Source: Sphingopyxis sp. QXT-31 (GTDB taxonomy: Bacteria > Pseudomonadota > Alphaproteobacteria > Sphingomonadales > Sphingomonadaceae). Taken from it: a stretch of DNA of 64,000 bases. The position numbers and the translations under genes were made by a program. Position 1 is the first letter of the stretch, and every line of letters starts with the position of its first letter. Under the pieces are notes generated by a model that was given only the letters and a program-made list of their open reading frames with translations, had not been told where the DNA came from and made no database searches. Location: the NCBI RefSeq assembly GCF_001984035.1, contig NZ_CP019449.1:930001-994000 (forward strand). Reading direction: 5' to 3'. Below are positions 16,408-26,233 of the stretch, piece after piece.

Positions 16408-16863
16408 TCAGCCGCCGCTCGCGGCGTAGCTCGCATAGATGCGCTGGCCGCCCGGGCCGAAGGTCATGACTTTATAGGCTTCGCGGATATTCCGATACTC
16501 CATGCCCGGCGATCCCGTCGGCATGCCCGCGACCGCGAGGCCTTTGACGCCCTTGGGCTTTTCCTTGAGCAGCCGGGCGATTTCGCGGGCAGGGACATGC
16601 CCCTCGATCACATAACCGCCGACGAGGACGGTGTGGCAGCTGCGCAGCGCGTCGGGGACGCCCTGCTTGTCCTTGACCGCGTCCATATCGGCCGCGTTGA
16701 CCACGGTCACCTTCGCCCCGAACGAGGTCTTCACCAGTGCGAGCCATTTGAGGCAGCAGCCACACCCGGCGTCGCGGAACATCGTCGGGTCGGCGGCGTG
16801 CGCAGTGCCGATGATGCTGGCAAAGGCGGCGAGGGCGAAAAAGGTGCGGCGGGCGGGGGACAT
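16408..16863 (-). CDS. DUF411 periplasmic protein
   Basis: A 151-residue protein with an N-terminal signal peptide (RRTFFALAAFASIIGTAHA) and the DUF411 signature: DAGCGCCLKW (C34, C36, C37), then the conserved C-H in RSCHTVLVGGYVIEGHVPA, and GMPTGSPGME. The cysteines and histidines suggest metal binding; DUF411 proteins are often found with copper-resistance genes. No copper-resistance neighbours are seen here. It converges with the dienelactone hydrolase gene, 18 bases apart. Confidence 0.88.
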   Translation of the reverse strand: MSPARRTFFALAAFASIIGTAHAADPTMFRDAGCGCCLKWLALVKTSFGAKVTVVNAADMDAVKDKQGVPDALRSCHTVLVGGYVIEGHVPAREIARLLKEKPKGVKGLAVAGMPTGSPGMEYRNIREAYKVMTFGPGGQRIYASYAASGG

Positions 16864-16923
16864 CGGGCTTCCTTCCGGGATAATCCGGTCAGGATAGCAA
16901 AGGCCCCCCGCGACGCAAGGCGC

Positions 16924-17940
16924 TCACCCCATCGGATAAAGAATGTCGCGGCTCACCTGGTGCAGCGCGCTCATCACATCGTCGCTCAGCACCAGATCCT
17001 TGGCCGCCAGGATCGGATCGACCTGGTCATAAACGCTGACCCCCACGATCGTCGAGGCGACGAAATCATGCTGCTTCGACCAGGCCGTCGCCATCGTAAC
17101 CGGATGCAGCCCCGCCTCCTCGGCGATCTTGAGATAACGCTCGGTCGCGGCGAGGCTCTTGTCGTTGACGAAGCGGCGACCCATCGCCGCCTGCCGCCCT
17201 TCCATGCCGAGATAGCGCGAGAAGCGCGCGCCGTCGGGCTTCGCGCCGCCCTGATATTTGCCCGACAGCACACCGCCGGCGAGCGGCGAATAGGGGATCA
17301 GGCTGACGCCTTCCTGCCGGCACACCTGCTTGAGTTCATCCTCGAAGCGGCGGTTGTTGAGGCTGAAATTATTCTGGATCGTGTGATAGCGCGCCACGCC
17401 CAAGCGCTCCGACTCCGCAAGCGATTTCATCAGCCCCCAACTCGTCTCGTTCGAACAGCCGAGGATGCGCACCTTGCCCGCGCGGACCAGCTCGTCGAGC
17501 GCGTCCATCATCTCGTCATAGGGCGCATCATGGTCGGGCCAGTGCGTCTGGTAGAGATCGACATAATCGGTCTGCAGTCGCGTCAGGCTGTCGTCGATCG
17601 CCTGGAAGATATTCTTGCGGTCGAGCGCGGTCATGCCATTGCGGCACGGCGACTTGAACCAGACATGGCTCGGCCCAGATACTTTTGTCGCGAGGATGAT
17701 CGCATCGCGCGGCTTGGTCTTCAGCCAGCGCCCGACGATCTCCTCGGTGCGTCCCACCCACTTCGTATCGGGCGGCACCGGATAACCCTCGGCGGTGTCG
17801 TAGAAATTGATGCCCTCGTCGAAGCAACGGTCGAGGACGCGGAAGGCTTCGGCCTCGTCGGTCTGGCTGCCGAAGGTCATCGTTCCCATGCAGATATCGG
17901 ACACATGGATGGCGCTTTTGCCAAGACGGCGGGTCTGCAT
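16924..17940 (-). CDS. Aldo/keto reductase
   Basis: A 338-residue NADPH-dependent oxidoreductase with the catalytic tetrad of the AKR family: D48 and Y53 in INFYDTAEGYP, Lys in ILATKVSG and His in YQTHWPDHD. The NADPH loop is near SNETSWGLMKSLAESERLG, and the late G-V-S-V-Y-D-Q-V segment resembles the YajO/Tas-type group. Substrate unknown. It precedes the LysE-type exporter gene on the same strand, with about 50 bases between. Confidence 0.9.
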   Translation of the reverse strand: MQTRRLGKSAIHVSDICMGTMTFGSQTDEAEAFRVLDRCFDEGINFYDTAEGYPVPPDTKWVGRTEEIVGRWLKTKPRDAIILATKVSGPSHVWFKSPCRNGMTALDRKNIFQAIDDSLTRLQTDYVDLYQTHWPDHDAPYDEMMDALDELVRAGKVRILGCSNETSWGLMKSLAESERLGVARYHTIQNNFSLNNRRFEDELKQVCRQEGVSLIPYSPLAGGVLSGKYQGGAKPDGARFSRYLGMEGRQAAMGRRFVNDKSLAATERYLKIAEEAGLHPVTMATAWSKQHDFVASTIVGVSVYDQVDPILAAKDLVLSDDVMSALHQVSRDILYPMG

Positions 17941-17988
17941 GATCTTGTCTCTCCGGTCGCGAGCGATGTCGCGCCGGGATTTAAGCGA

Positions 17989-18579
17989 TCAGATCAGAAG
18001 CGCAAGCGATCCGACGAGCAGCGCCGCCATCGTCCCGTTGAACGCCTTCAGCCGCGCCGGGCTCGACAGCCAGCCGCGCAGCGCGGTGCCCATCACCGCC
18101 CAGATGCTCGTCGAGGGCAGGTTGACGATGCCAAATACGATCGCGACGAGCAGTACCGCGACGAAATTGCGGTCGGGCGCGTAGAGCGCGATGGCGGACA
18201 ACGCCATCGTCCACGCTTTGGGGTTGACCCACTGGAACAGCATCGCCTGGACAAAGGTCATCGGCTTACCGCGCGGGCTCTCGCCCTCGCCGGGCGCCGC
18301 GGCATTGGCGATCTTCCACGCGAGCCAGAGCAGATAGGCGACGCTCACGATCTTGAGCACCGTGTTGAGCTCCGGGAACAAATCGAACAGCCCCATCAGC
18401 CCGACCCCGACGAGGACGATCATCAGCGTGAAGCCGAAACCGACGCCCAGCGCATGCGGCACCGTGCGGCGCAGGCCGAAATTGGCGCCCGATGCCATCA
18501 GCATCATATTGTTCGGCCCCGGCGTGATTGACGAGACGAGCGCGAAGGCGGAGAGCGCGGCGAGAGTGGTCTGTTCCAT
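17989..18579 (-). CDS. LysE/RhtB-family amino acid exporter
   Basis: A 196-residue, about six-span inner membrane protein. It shows the LysE-family opening SSITPGPNNMMLMASGANFGLRRTVPHALGVGFG, with P-G-P-N-N and the glycine-rich second segment, and the FQWVNPKAW motif in the middle. The family exports amino acids or their analogues. It is divergently transcribed from an Lrp/AsnC regulator 64 bases away, the usual arrangement in which that regulator controls the exporter. Confidence 0.9.
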   Translation of the reverse strand: MEQTTLAALSAFALVSSITPGPNNMMLMASGANFGLRRTVPHALGVGFGFTLMIVLVGVGLMGLFDLFPELNTVLKIVSVAYLLWLAWKIANAAAPGEGESPRGKPMTFVQAMLFQWVNPKAWTMALSAIALYAPDRNFVAVLLVAIVFGIVNLPSTSIWAVMGTALRGWLSSPARLKAFNGTMAALLVGSLALLI

Positions 18580-18643
18580 GCGCGCAACATAATGCGTTTC
18601 GATGCGCGACGGATTGCAAAGATACGTAGTTATCGGCTAGATT

Positions 18644-19105
18644 ATGCAATCGATGACCAAGATCGACGCCATTGGCCGCAAGATATTGCAGGAACTGTCG
18701 CGCGACGGGCGAATCTCGAACCTCGAGCTCGCCGAGCGCGTCGGGCTGTCGCCTTCGGCGTGCCTGCGCCGCGTGCAGGATCTCGAACGCAGCGGGGTGA
18801 TCAAGGGCTATCGCGCGGTGCTCGACCCCGCGAAGCTCGGGCTGACCTTCATGGCCTATGTCGCGGTCGGGCTGTCGACCCATACCAAGAAGGCGCAGGG
18901 CGATTTCGAAGCCGCGATGGCCGAGGCGGCCGAGGTGCGCGAGTGCCATAACATCACCGGCACGATCGAATATCTGCTGCGCATCGAAACCGCAGACCTC
19001 GCGGCCTACAAGCATTTCCACACCGAGGTGCTCGGCGTGCTGCCGCAGGTGCATTCGATCACCACCTATGTGCTGATGGAATCGCCGAAGGACGAGCGGG
19101 CGTAG
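18644..19105 (+). CDS. Lrp/AsnC-family transcriptional regulator
   Basis: A 153-residue regulator. Residues 1-60 hold the HTH ([50 protein letters not shown]), the rest is the RAM effector-binding domain ([37 protein letters not shown]). ATGs at 18644 and 18653 are both possible starts. It is divergent from the LysE-type exporter and probably responds to the amino acid that this exporter removes. Confidence 0.92.
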   Translation: MQSMTKIDAIGRKILQELSRDGRISNLELAERVGLSPSACLRRVQDLERSGVIKGYRAVLDPAKLGLTFMAYVAVGLSTHTKKAQGDFEAAMAEAAEVRECHNITGTIEYLLRIETADLAAYKHFHTEVLGVLPQVHSITTYVLMESPKDERA

Positions 19106-19172
19106 AATTTCTTGGCCGCGCCTGCGAAGCGCTATGGTTGAACCGGGCGCCCTGCGTCCGCATATCGGTTTC

Positions 19173-20159
19173 ATGCTGAAACTCTCCCTGCTCGACCTCG
19201 TACCCGTCACCGACACCGGAACGATCGCTCAGTCGCTCGCCAATGCCGCCGATCTCGCACGGCACGCAGAGGCGCTCGGTTACGGCCGCTACTGGGTCGC
19301 CGAGCATCATGGCATGCAGGGGATCGCCAGCGCCGCGACCGCAGTCGTGCTCGCGCATATCGGCCATGCGACGTCGAGCATCCGCATCGGCTCGGCGGGG
19401 ATCATGCTGCCCAACCATGCCCCGATGGTCATCGCCGAGCAGTTCGGCACGCTGGAAGCACTTTTCCCGGGCCGTATCGACCTCGGTCTCGGCCGCGCGC
19501 CGGGTTCGGACGGCGTCGTCGCGCGCGCACTACGCCGCAACCTCGCCAGCGACGAGCGGCAATTCCCGCAGGACGTCGTCGAATTGCAGGCCTTCCTCGC
19601 CGGCGACGAACGGCTCGGCATCCGCGCGGTGCCGGGCGAGGGAACAAACGTCCCAATCTGGATCCTGGGGTCGAGCCTGTTCGGCGCGCAGCTCGCGGCG
19701 ATGCTCGGGCTGCCTTACGCGTTCGCCAGCCATTTCGCGCCCGACGCGCTCGACGAGGCGCTCGACGTCTATCGCCGCCAGTTCAAGCCGTCGGAGCAGC
19801 TCGCCGAGCCCTATGCCGCGGCAGCGTTCAACATCTTCGCCGCCGACACCCGCGAGCAGGCCGAACTGCTCGCCTCGTCGCAGCAGCAGGCGTTCGTCGC
19901 GCTGCGCACCGGCAACCCTGGCAAGATGAAACCGCCGCTCGCGGGTTACAAGGACAGCCTGCCGCCTAATGCGCGCGCGATCCTCGACCATGTGCTGCAA
20001 TGTTCGGCGGTCGGCACCGTCGATGATGTCCGCGACGGGCTCAAGGCGTTCGTCGCGCGCACCGGAGTGGATGAAGTGGTCGTGGCATCCTCGATGTACG
20101 ATCACGAGGCGCGCAAGCACTCGGTCGCGCTGGCAATGGAAGCGGCGAAGAGCCTTTAG
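19173..20159 (+). CDS. LLM-class flavin-dependent oxidoreductase
   Basis: A 328-residue luciferase-like monooxygenase. It shows [79 protein letters not shown] and [14 protein letters not shown], typical of the MsnO8-like group. These enzymes use reduced FMN from a partner reductase. The start is taken at MLKLSLLDL because residues before it do not match the family and the upstream ATG lacks a ribosome site. It has no catabolic neighbours that would show the substrate. Confidence 0.9.
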   Translation: MLKLSLLDLVPVTDTGTIAQSLANAADLARHAEALGYGRYWVAEHHGMQGIASAATAVVLAHIGHATSSIRIGSAGIMLPNHAPMVIAEQFGTLEALFPGRIDLGLGRAPGSDGVVARALRRNLASDERQFPQDVVELQAFLAGDERLGIRAVPGEGTNVPIWILGSSLFGAQLAAMLGLPYAFASHFAPDALDEALDVYRRQFKPSEQLAEPYAAAAFNIFAADTREQAELLASSQQQAFVALRTGNPGKMKPPLAGYKDSLPPNARAILDHVLQCSAVGTVDDVRDGLKAFVARTGVDEVVVASSMYDHEARKHSVALAMEAAKSL

Positions 20160-20182
20160 TTCCCGCACGCAATCCCTATTCC

Positions 20183-20260
20183 CATTCGTGTCGAGCGCAG
20201 TCGAGACACCCATGGGGAGCGCGTGCCCGCGCGTGTCTCGACTACGCTCGACACGAACGG
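20183..20260. repeat. Inverted repeat, family 1, copy B
   Basis: Left arm ATTCGTGTCGAGCGCAGTCG continuing to AGACAC, right arm GTGTCTCGACTACGCTCGAC continuing to ACGAACGG, so the arms pair over about 26 bases. It lies between the convergent monooxygenase and cation transporter genes, where it could help end transcription from both sides although no U-tract is present. Confidence 0.85.
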
Positions 20261-20268
20261 GTCAATGG

Positions 20269-21171
20269 TTATTCCGGTCGAAAACTGAGGCTGGCTAACC
20301 GCCAAGCCTTATCACCCATGAGCTCTGCAGCGGTGGGAACAGCCGCTGGCGGCGCGCAATCGACTTCCGCGGCGATATAGCGGCCGGTTTCGCGCAGCCG
20401 CACCTCCCCATCGCCGAAGCGCGCCTTCAGCGCCGCGATCAACGCCTTGGCGTCGTCCGCGATCTCGTTCGAATCCAGCGCTCTTGGCGTCCCGTCGAGC
20501 AATTCGGCAACCGCTTGGCGCAGCGCCCCCACCGCATCCTTGATGATCGACAGCGCGATGAACAGCGCCGCGCTGGCGTCGGCCCACCACCAGCCGAGCC
20601 CGATGCCGGTAATCCCCGCAATCGCCGCGAGGCCGGTCTGCCAGTCGGCCTTTTGCATCAGCGCGTCGGTGTGGAGTACCTTGTCGTTGATGCGCTTCGC
20701 CACCGGCTGCTTGATCCGCCCGAGGATCAGCGGCGGGATCACCGAATAGACGAGCGCAGCCATCATCAGCCAGCCGAGCCAGATGGTGTGGCCGAAGAGG
20801 GTGATGCCCCCGACGGTCGGATGTTCCTGCCGCAGCAGCGTCGTGACGCTCTCATAGGCGAGGAAGCCGCCGACCGCGAGGAGGGCGGTCGCGGCGACGA
20901 GGAAGGCGAGGCTGTTGGCGCGGCGATAGCCGAAGGGGAAGCGGCTGTTGGCGTGCTTGCGCTCCCAATGCACCGACAGCAGGAAGACGATCGCGGGGAT
21001 CAGGCTCAGCACATCCTCGATCACCGCCGATTTCATCGCCTGGCTCGCGCCCATCACCAGCGCCATCACGACGACGACGCTGCCGATCCACAGTAGAGTC
21101 CACCATTCGAGCCGCTCGCCGCGTCGGACGTCGGCTTCGATCGCCGCGGGGATTCCGCTGTGCAAGCTCAT
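20269..21171 (-). CDS. Cation diffusion facilitator (CDF) transporter
   Basis: A 300-residue inner membrane protein with about six spans (WTLLWIGSVVVVMALVMG, LSLIPAIVFLLSVHW, LAFLVAATALLAVGGFLAYE, WLGWLMMAALVYSVIPPLIL, then ADASAALFIALSIIKDAV) and a C-terminal cytoplasmic domain. Metal-site acidic/His residues appear in IEDVLSLIP and LHTDALMQKADWQTG. The family exports Zn, Fe, Co or Mn by proton exchange. Its start overlaps the stop of the upstream lipoprotein gene by four bases, so the two are co-translated. The metal is not identified. Confidence 0.88.
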   Translation of the reverse strand: MSLHSGIPAAIEADVRRGERLEWWTLLWIGSVVVVMALVMGASQAMKSAVIEDVLSLIPAIVFLLSVHWERKHANSRFPFGYRRANSLAFLVAATALLAVGGFLAYESVTTLLRQEHPTVGGITLFGHTIWLGWLMMAALVYSVIPPLILGRIKQPVAKRINDKVLHTDALMQKADWQTGLAAIAGITGIGLGWWWADASAALFIALSIIKDAVGALRQAVAELLDGTPRALDSNEIADDAKALIAALKARFGDGEVRLRETGRYIAAEVDCAPPAAVPTAAELMGDKAWRLASLSFRPE

Positions 21172-21605
21172 TGCGCGCTCTCGGCGACCAGCCGGTCGGT
21201 TGCGAGAATCAGCGCATTTTCGCCGTTGCGACGCGCGATGCGCAGCACCGGCCGGTGTTTGTCGTCCGGCTCTCCTCGCGCGACGGGTTTCGACAGGGAG
21301 ATATCGGCCTGCCAGGGCGAGGCCTTGGCGAAATGACCGATCAGCGCGTCGATCTCGCCATCTTCCAATGCCTTATGCGCATGTTCGCCGTGGATCGCGA
21401 CGAGCGTGACCCGCGCGTCATGCTTGCGCGCATAGCTGTCGAGCAAAGCCAGCGCTGGTCGTACATCTGGGGTGCCCGGCAGCACCGTGACGCGCATCGT
21501 GTGCGTCCGCTCAATTCCTTCGGTCGTACCGGCCGCATCGCGCGGCATCCCGTCGCAGCCGGTGAGCAGCAGCGCAGTGAAGGCAAGGGCGAACCGGTAT
21601 CGCAT
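21168..21605 (-). CDS. Lipoprotein with substrate-binding-like half domain
   Basis: A 145-residue lipoprotein: the signal peptide ends in the lipobox LLTGC with Cys 17. The rest (TMRVTVLPGTPDVRPALALLDSYARKHDARVTLVAIHGEHAHKALEDGEIDALIGHFAKASPWQ) looks like one lobe of a periplasmic solute-binding protein: a core strand, helix and an E-D-G-E-I-D-A-L-I-G hinge-like segment. It is much shorter than a full binding protein. It overlaps the CDF transporter by four bases and might deliver or sense a metal for it; that is position-based inference. Confidence 0.75.
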   Translation of the reverse strand: MRYRFALAFTALLLTGCDGMPRDAAGTTEGIERTHTMRVTVLPGTPDVRPALALLDSYARKHDARVTLVAIHGEHAHKALEDGEIDALIGHFAKASPWQADISLSKPVARGEPDDKHRPVLRIARRNGENALILATDRLVAESAQ

Positions 21606-21655
21606 CCTCGCTCATACGCCGCGCCTGTGCCTTGGTTGCCTTGCGCGGCGCCGTG

Positions 21656-21685
21656 TTGACGCGGCCAAGCGCGCGGCAGTATAGG
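21656..21685 (+). promoter_or_regulatory. Predicted sigma-70-type promoter for argD
   Basis: TTGACG at 21656-21661 and TATAGG at 21680-21685 with an 18-base spacer. This predicts a transcript start near 21691-21693 and a 5' leader of about 75 bases before the argD ATG at 21768. Confidence 0.6.
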
Positions 21686-21701
21686 GGCCGCCCGACCCAA
21701 G

Positions 21702-21727
21702 GGCGGCCCGTAGGGGGTCGCCTTTTT
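21702..21727 (+). terminator. Terminator-like hairpin in the argD leader
   Basis: GGCGGCCC (21702-21709) pairs with GGGTCGCC (21715-21722), eight pairs including one G-U, with a GTAGG loop and a TTTTT run at 21723-21727. It follows the predicted promoter by about 15 bases and precedes argD by 40. A competing pairing of GACCC (21694-21698) with GGGTC (21715-21719) would break it. It may be a transcription attenuator. Confidence 0.6.
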
Positions 21728-21767
21728 GCTTTGGCCGGTCTTTTTGATTTCTGGAAAGGTGCCCGAC

Positions 21768-22955
21768 ATGTCGATCACGCCGCTGATGCCCGTTTACCCC
21801 CGGTGCGGTGTGCGTCCGGTGCGAGGCGAGGGCGCCTATCTGATCGGCGAGCGCGGCGAGCGTTATCTCGACTTCGCGAGCGGTATCGCGGTGAATCTGC
21901 TCGGCCACGGCCACCCGCATCTGACCAAGGCGATCCAGGATCAGGCCGCGACGCTGATGCACGTGTCGAACCTGTACGGCAGCCCGCAGGGCGAGGCCTA
22001 TGCGGCGCGGCTGGTCGAAAACACCTTCGCCGACACCGTCTTCTTCACCAATTCGGGCGCCGAAGCGGTCGAATGTTCGATCAAGACCGCGCGTGCCTAT
22101 CATTCGAGCGCGGGCAATGCCCACAAACATACGCTGATCACCTTCAACAACGCCTTCCACGGCCGCACGCTCGGCACGATCTCCGCCACCAACCAGGAAA
22201 AACTGCGCAAGGGTTTCGATCCGCTGCTCCCCGGTTTCGCCTATGCGCCGTTCGACGACGTCAATGCCGCGCTCGACCTGGTCGACGACAATACGGCGGG
22301 CTTCCTGCTCGAGCCCGTGCAGGGCGAGGGCGGCATCCGCCCGGCGTCGCAGCCCTTCCTCCAGGCGCTGCGCGACATCTGCGACAAGCGCGACCTGATG
22401 CTGGTGTTCGACGAGGTCCAGTGCGGCGTCGCGCGCACGGGCTCGCTCTATGCCTATGAACAGTTCGGCGTCACCCCCGACATCCTCGCCAGCGCGAAGG
22501 GCATCGGCGGCGGCTTCCCGATGGGCGCGTGCCTCGCAACGGAAAAGGCCGCGCGCGGCATGGTGATCGGGACGCACGGCTCGACCTATGGCGGCAACCC
22601 GCTCGCGATGGCGGCGGGGCAGGCGGTGCTCGACGTCGTGCTCGAGGAGGGCTTCCTCGAAGGCGTCAAGGCGACCGGCGAGCGCCTGCGCGGCGCGCTC
22701 GAGCAGCTGATCCCGAACCACGACAATCTGTTCGAGAGCGTGCGCGGCATGGGGCTGATGCTCGGCGTCAAGATGAAGAGCGACAGCCGCGCCTTCGTCG
22801 CGCATCTGCGTGACGATCACGGGCTGCTGACAGTGGCGGCGGGCGACAATGTCATCCGCATCCTGCCCCCGCTCAACATCGAGGAAGCGCACATCAACGA
22901 GTGCATCGAGAAATTGTCGGCGGGCGCGGCGAGCTATACGCCGCCCGAGTCCTGA
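21768..22955 (+). CDS. argD: Acetylornithine aminotransferase
   Basis: A 395-residue class III PLP aminotransferase. It has the start [37 protein letters not shown], the [12 protein letters not shown] motif and the PLP-binding Lys K244 in [14 protein letters not shown]. It converts N-acetylglutamate semialdehyde to N-acetylornithine in arginine synthesis and may also act as succinyldiaminopimelate aminotransferase. GGAAAGG is a good ribosome binding site. It leads the argD-argF-hslO operon, 31 bases before argF, and has an unusual leader hairpin. Confidence 0.95.
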   Translation: MSITPLMPVYPRCGVRPVRGEGAYLIGERGERYLDFASGIAVNLLGHGHPHLTKAIQDQAATLMHVSNLYGSPQGEAYAARLVENTFADTVFFTNSGAEAVECSIKTARAYHSSAGNAHKHTLITFNNAFHGRTLGTISATNQEKLRKGFDPLLPGFAYAPFDDVNAALDLVDDNTAGFLLEPVQGEGGIRPASQPFLQALRDICDKRDLMLVFDEVQCGVARTGSLYAYEQFGVTPDILASAKGIGGGFPMGACLATEKAARGMVIGTHGSTYGGNPLAMAAGQAVLDVVLEEGFLEGVKATGERLRGALEQLIPNHDNLFESVRGMGLMLGVKMKSDSRAFVAHLRDDHGLLTVAAGDNVIRILPPLNIEEAHINECIEKLSAGAASYTPPES

Positions 22956-22986
22956 TGGTTTCCGTTCCCGTGGAACGGAGGGCATA

Positions 22987-23906
<920 letters not shown>

Positions 23907-23910
<4 letters not shown>

Positions 23911-24821
23911 GCGAGACCGTCGAAACCTGGTTCGACCAGCCTTTGGTCTTCACCATCGCCGAGCGCCATGTGCGCGGGCGCTTCGTGCGCCTCGGGCCCA
24001 CGCTCAACACTATATTGAGCGCCCACAGCTATCCGCCGGTGGCCGAGAAACTGCTCGCCGAAGCGTTGGTGCTGACGGTCCTGCTCGGCTCGACGCTCAA
24101 GGCCGAGGGTGGACAGCTGACGCTGCAGGCGCAGACCGGCGGCGGGCCGGTCGAGCTGCTCGTGTGCGACTATCGCGGCGGCGAGCTGCGCGGCTACCTC
24201 AAGTTCGACGCCGAGCGGCTGGTCGAGGTCGGACCCGATCCGACGCTCTTCGCGCTGTTTGGAGAAGGCTTTCTCGCGATCACCTTCGACCAGCCGGCGA
24301 CCGACGAACGCTATCAGGGCATCGTGCCGCTGGAAGGGACGTCGATCGGCGAGGCGGCCGAACATTATTTCGAGCAGTCCGAGCAGATTCCCAGCCTGAT
24401 CCGCCTCGCCGCGCGCCACGATGCCGAGGCCGGCTGCGTCGCGGGCGGGCTGCTGCTCCAGCACCTGCCCGAGGGCGAGGTCGGGCGCGACCGGCTGCAC
24501 ACACGCCACGACCATCCCGAATGGGAGCATGCGCGCACCATCGCCGCGACGCTGAAGCCCGAGGAACTGACCGACCCGGCGCATTCGCTCGAAACGCTGG
24601 CCTGGCGGCTGTTCCACGAGGACGAGGTGCGGATCGAGCCGGGCGCACGCGTGTCGCGCGGCTGCCGATGCAGTGCCGATTATTATGCCGGCGTACTGCG
24701 CCAGTTCCCCGAGAGCGAGCGCGTCGACATGGCCGACGAGGCGGGCAATATCGTCGTCGATTGCGCCTTTTGCTCGCGGATTTTCCCGATCCCTCTCGAA
24801 GAGATCGCCACGCCTAACTGA
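23907..24821 (+). CDS. hslO: Redox-regulated molecular chaperone Hsp33
   Basis: A 304-residue Hsp33. The C-terminal redox switch has the conserved CxC and CxxC: C253 and C255 ([10 protein letters not shown]), then C286 and C289 ([10 protein letters not shown]), which bind zinc when reduced and form disulfides under oxidation. The N-terminal part has the [27 protein letters not shown] core strand pattern. The ATG overlaps the argF stop, supporting this start. It holds unfolding proteins during oxidative stress in the cytoplasm. Confidence 0.95.
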
Positions 24822-24944
24822 CCCCATTGGCGACGAAGCGAAGTGTTTCAGCGCCAAATGGTTGAAATCGCGCCGCCGAATCGCTACCTTGCGCTCACAG
24901 GGTCGCATTTGCCCGCGATAAGGGCAGCCGATGGATAGGGTGAA

Positions 24945-25367
24945 ATGGCGATCTTCTCTCCCATGACGAAATATGGCCTCGCCGCGTGTGCCCTCGCGGG
25001 GGCGTCCGCTGTGCCTGCGCAGGCGCCGTCGCTGGCGATGCTCGATCGCCTCGAAAAGGGGCAGTGGCAGCTCAAGGGACGCGACAGCGACAAGGTCGTC
25101 CAGTCGATGTGCGTCGGCGACGCGCGGCGGATGATCCAGCTCTATCACCCGCGCGGCACCTGTTCGCGCTTCGTGATCGAGGATGGCGCGAAATCGGTCA
25201 CCGTCCAATATACTTGCCCAGGCGCGGGGCACGGCCGCACGACGATCCGCTCCGAAACCAACCGTCTCGTCCAGATCGACACGCAGGGCATCGCCGAGGG
25301 CAAGCCCTTCTCTCAGGCGATCGAGGCGCGGCGCATCGGCGCCTGCCCCGCGGGCGACGGGCGCTGA
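24945..25367 (+). CDS. Exported DUF3617-like protein
   Basis: A 140-residue protein with a hydrophobic N-terminus (MTKYGLAACALAGASAVPAQ after a short extension) acting as a signal peptide. The mature part begins LDRLEKGQWQLKGRDS and has four Cys (SMCVGD, GTCSRF, YTCPG, GACPA) that could form two disulfides, plus the W-x-L/I opening usual in DUF3617-type periplasmic proteins. GGATAGGGTGAA precedes the ATG at 24945; the ATG at 24963 is an alternative. Function unknown. A strong intrinsic terminator lies 95 bases after the stop. Confidence 0.7.
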   Translation: MAIFSPMTKYGLAACALAGASAVPAQAPSLAMLDRLEKGQWQLKGRDSDKVVQSMCVGDARRMIQLYHPRGTCSRFVIEDGAKSVTVQYTCPGAGHGRTTIRSETNRLVQIDTQGIAEGKPFSQAIEARRIGACPAGDGR

Positions 25368-25461
25368 CCGGGCGCAACAAATTTGTTAACCATAGGCTGG
25401 TAAGAAGAGCGAACGACGCACCGATGTGTGTCCTTCTCCCTAACGGCTTTCATGCCGAACT

Positions 25462-25497
25462 GGGCCGTACGGAAACCCCGTGCGGCCCGTTTTCTTT
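25462..25497 (+). terminator. Strong intrinsic terminator upstream of queC
   Basis: GGGCCGTACGG (25462-25472) pairs with CCGTGCGGCCC (25478-25488), eleven pairs with one wobble and an AAACC loop, followed by GTTTTCTTT. It may end transcription of the DUF3617-like gene, whose stop is 95 bases upstream, or act as an attenuator for queC, whose ATG is 50 bases downstream. Confidence 0.8.
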
Positions 25498-25512
25498 GGT
25501 GCGGTGCAGCAC

Positions 25513-25541
25513 TTGCGCCCCCGGCGGCGCGGGCCTATCTG
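25513..25541 (+). promoter_or_regulatory. Possible promoter giving a leaderless queC message
   Basis: TTGCGC (25513-25518) and TATCTG (25536-25541) with a 17-base spacer lie between the terminator and the queC ATG at 25548. A start about seven bases downstream would fall at the ATG itself. The -10 is imperfect, so this is a hypothesis that competes with attenuated read-through. Confidence 0.35.
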
Positions 25542-25547
25542 GCGCCG

Positions 25548-26231
25548 ATGCGCGATGTTGCCGGAAAAACCCTGATCGTCCTCCTTTCGGGCGGGCTCGA
25601 CTCGATGGTCTGTGCGGGACTCGCGCGCGAGGCCGGGGCGCGCATCGTCGCGCTGACGATCGACTATAACCAGCGCCACCGCGTCGAACTGGAGTCGGCC
25701 GCGCGCATCGCGGACTATGTGGGGGCGGCCGAACATATCGTGCTGCCCCTCGACCTGCGCCGGTTCGGCGGCTCGGCGCTGACCGACGATATCGCTGTGC
25801 CCAAAAACGGCGTCGGCGACGACGTCCCCGTCACCTATGTCCCGGCCCGCAACCTGATCTTCCTGTCGCTGACGCTCGGCCTCGCCGAGGCAAGGGCGGC
25901 GCAGGACATCGTCATCGGGGTCAACGCGCTCGACTATTCGGGCTATCCCGACTGCCGCCCCGAGTTCATTTCGGGCTTCGAGAAACTCGCGCGGCTTGCG
26001 ACGCGCGACGGCGACAAGGGTGTCGATTTCCGTATCCATGCGCCGCTCCAGCATATGACCAAGGCCGATATCGCCGCCGAGGCCGCGCGGCTGGGCATGG
26101 ATGCCGGCATGAGCTGGTCGTGCTATGACCCGACCCCCGGGGGGCTGCACTGCGGCGCGTGCGACAGCTGCCGCCTGCGCAGTAAGGGCTTCGCCGACGC
26201 GGGGCTCGCCGACCCGACGCACTACGCCTGA
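25548..26231 (+). CDS. queC: 7-cyano-7-deazaguanine synthase
   Basis: A 227-residue PP-loop ATPase with VLLSGGLDSM (SGGLDS at 14-19) and C-terminal zinc-binding cysteines (WSCYDPTPGGLHCGACDSC). It turns 7-carboxy-7-deazaguanine into preQ0 in queuosine or archaeosine-type deazaguanine synthesis. The start at MRDVAGKTLIV is chosen because the frame upstream runs through the terminator hairpin. It is two bases upstream of queE, its pathway predecessor enzyme, so the two are one unit. queD and queF are not in the window. Confidence 0.94.
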   Translation: MRDVAGKTLIVLLSGGLDSMVCAGLAREAGARIVALTIDYNQRHRVELESAARIADYVGAAEHIVLPLDLRRFGGSALTDDIAVPKNGVGDDVPVTYVPARNLIFLSLTLGLAEARAAQDIVIGVNALDYSGYPDCRPEFISGFEKLARLATRDGDKGVDFRIHAPLQHMTKADIAAEAARLGMDAGMSWSCYDPTPGGLHCGACDSCRLRSKGFADAGLADPTHYA

Positions 26232-26233
26232 CC

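Noticed and set aside
16597..18531. 644-codon plus-strand frame across the DUF411 and aldo/keto reductase genes
   Set aside because: Antisense to two well-supported genes, spanning their intergenic gap with no domain.
25381..25400. CtrA-type half-site TTAACCAT upstream of queC
   Set aside because: Only one half-site with no partner TTAA seven bases on; too weak to call.
25368..25547. preQ1 riboswitch upstream of queC
   Set aside because: No preQ1-I stem followed by the A-rich tail and no preQ1-II-like fold; only the terminator hairpin stands out.
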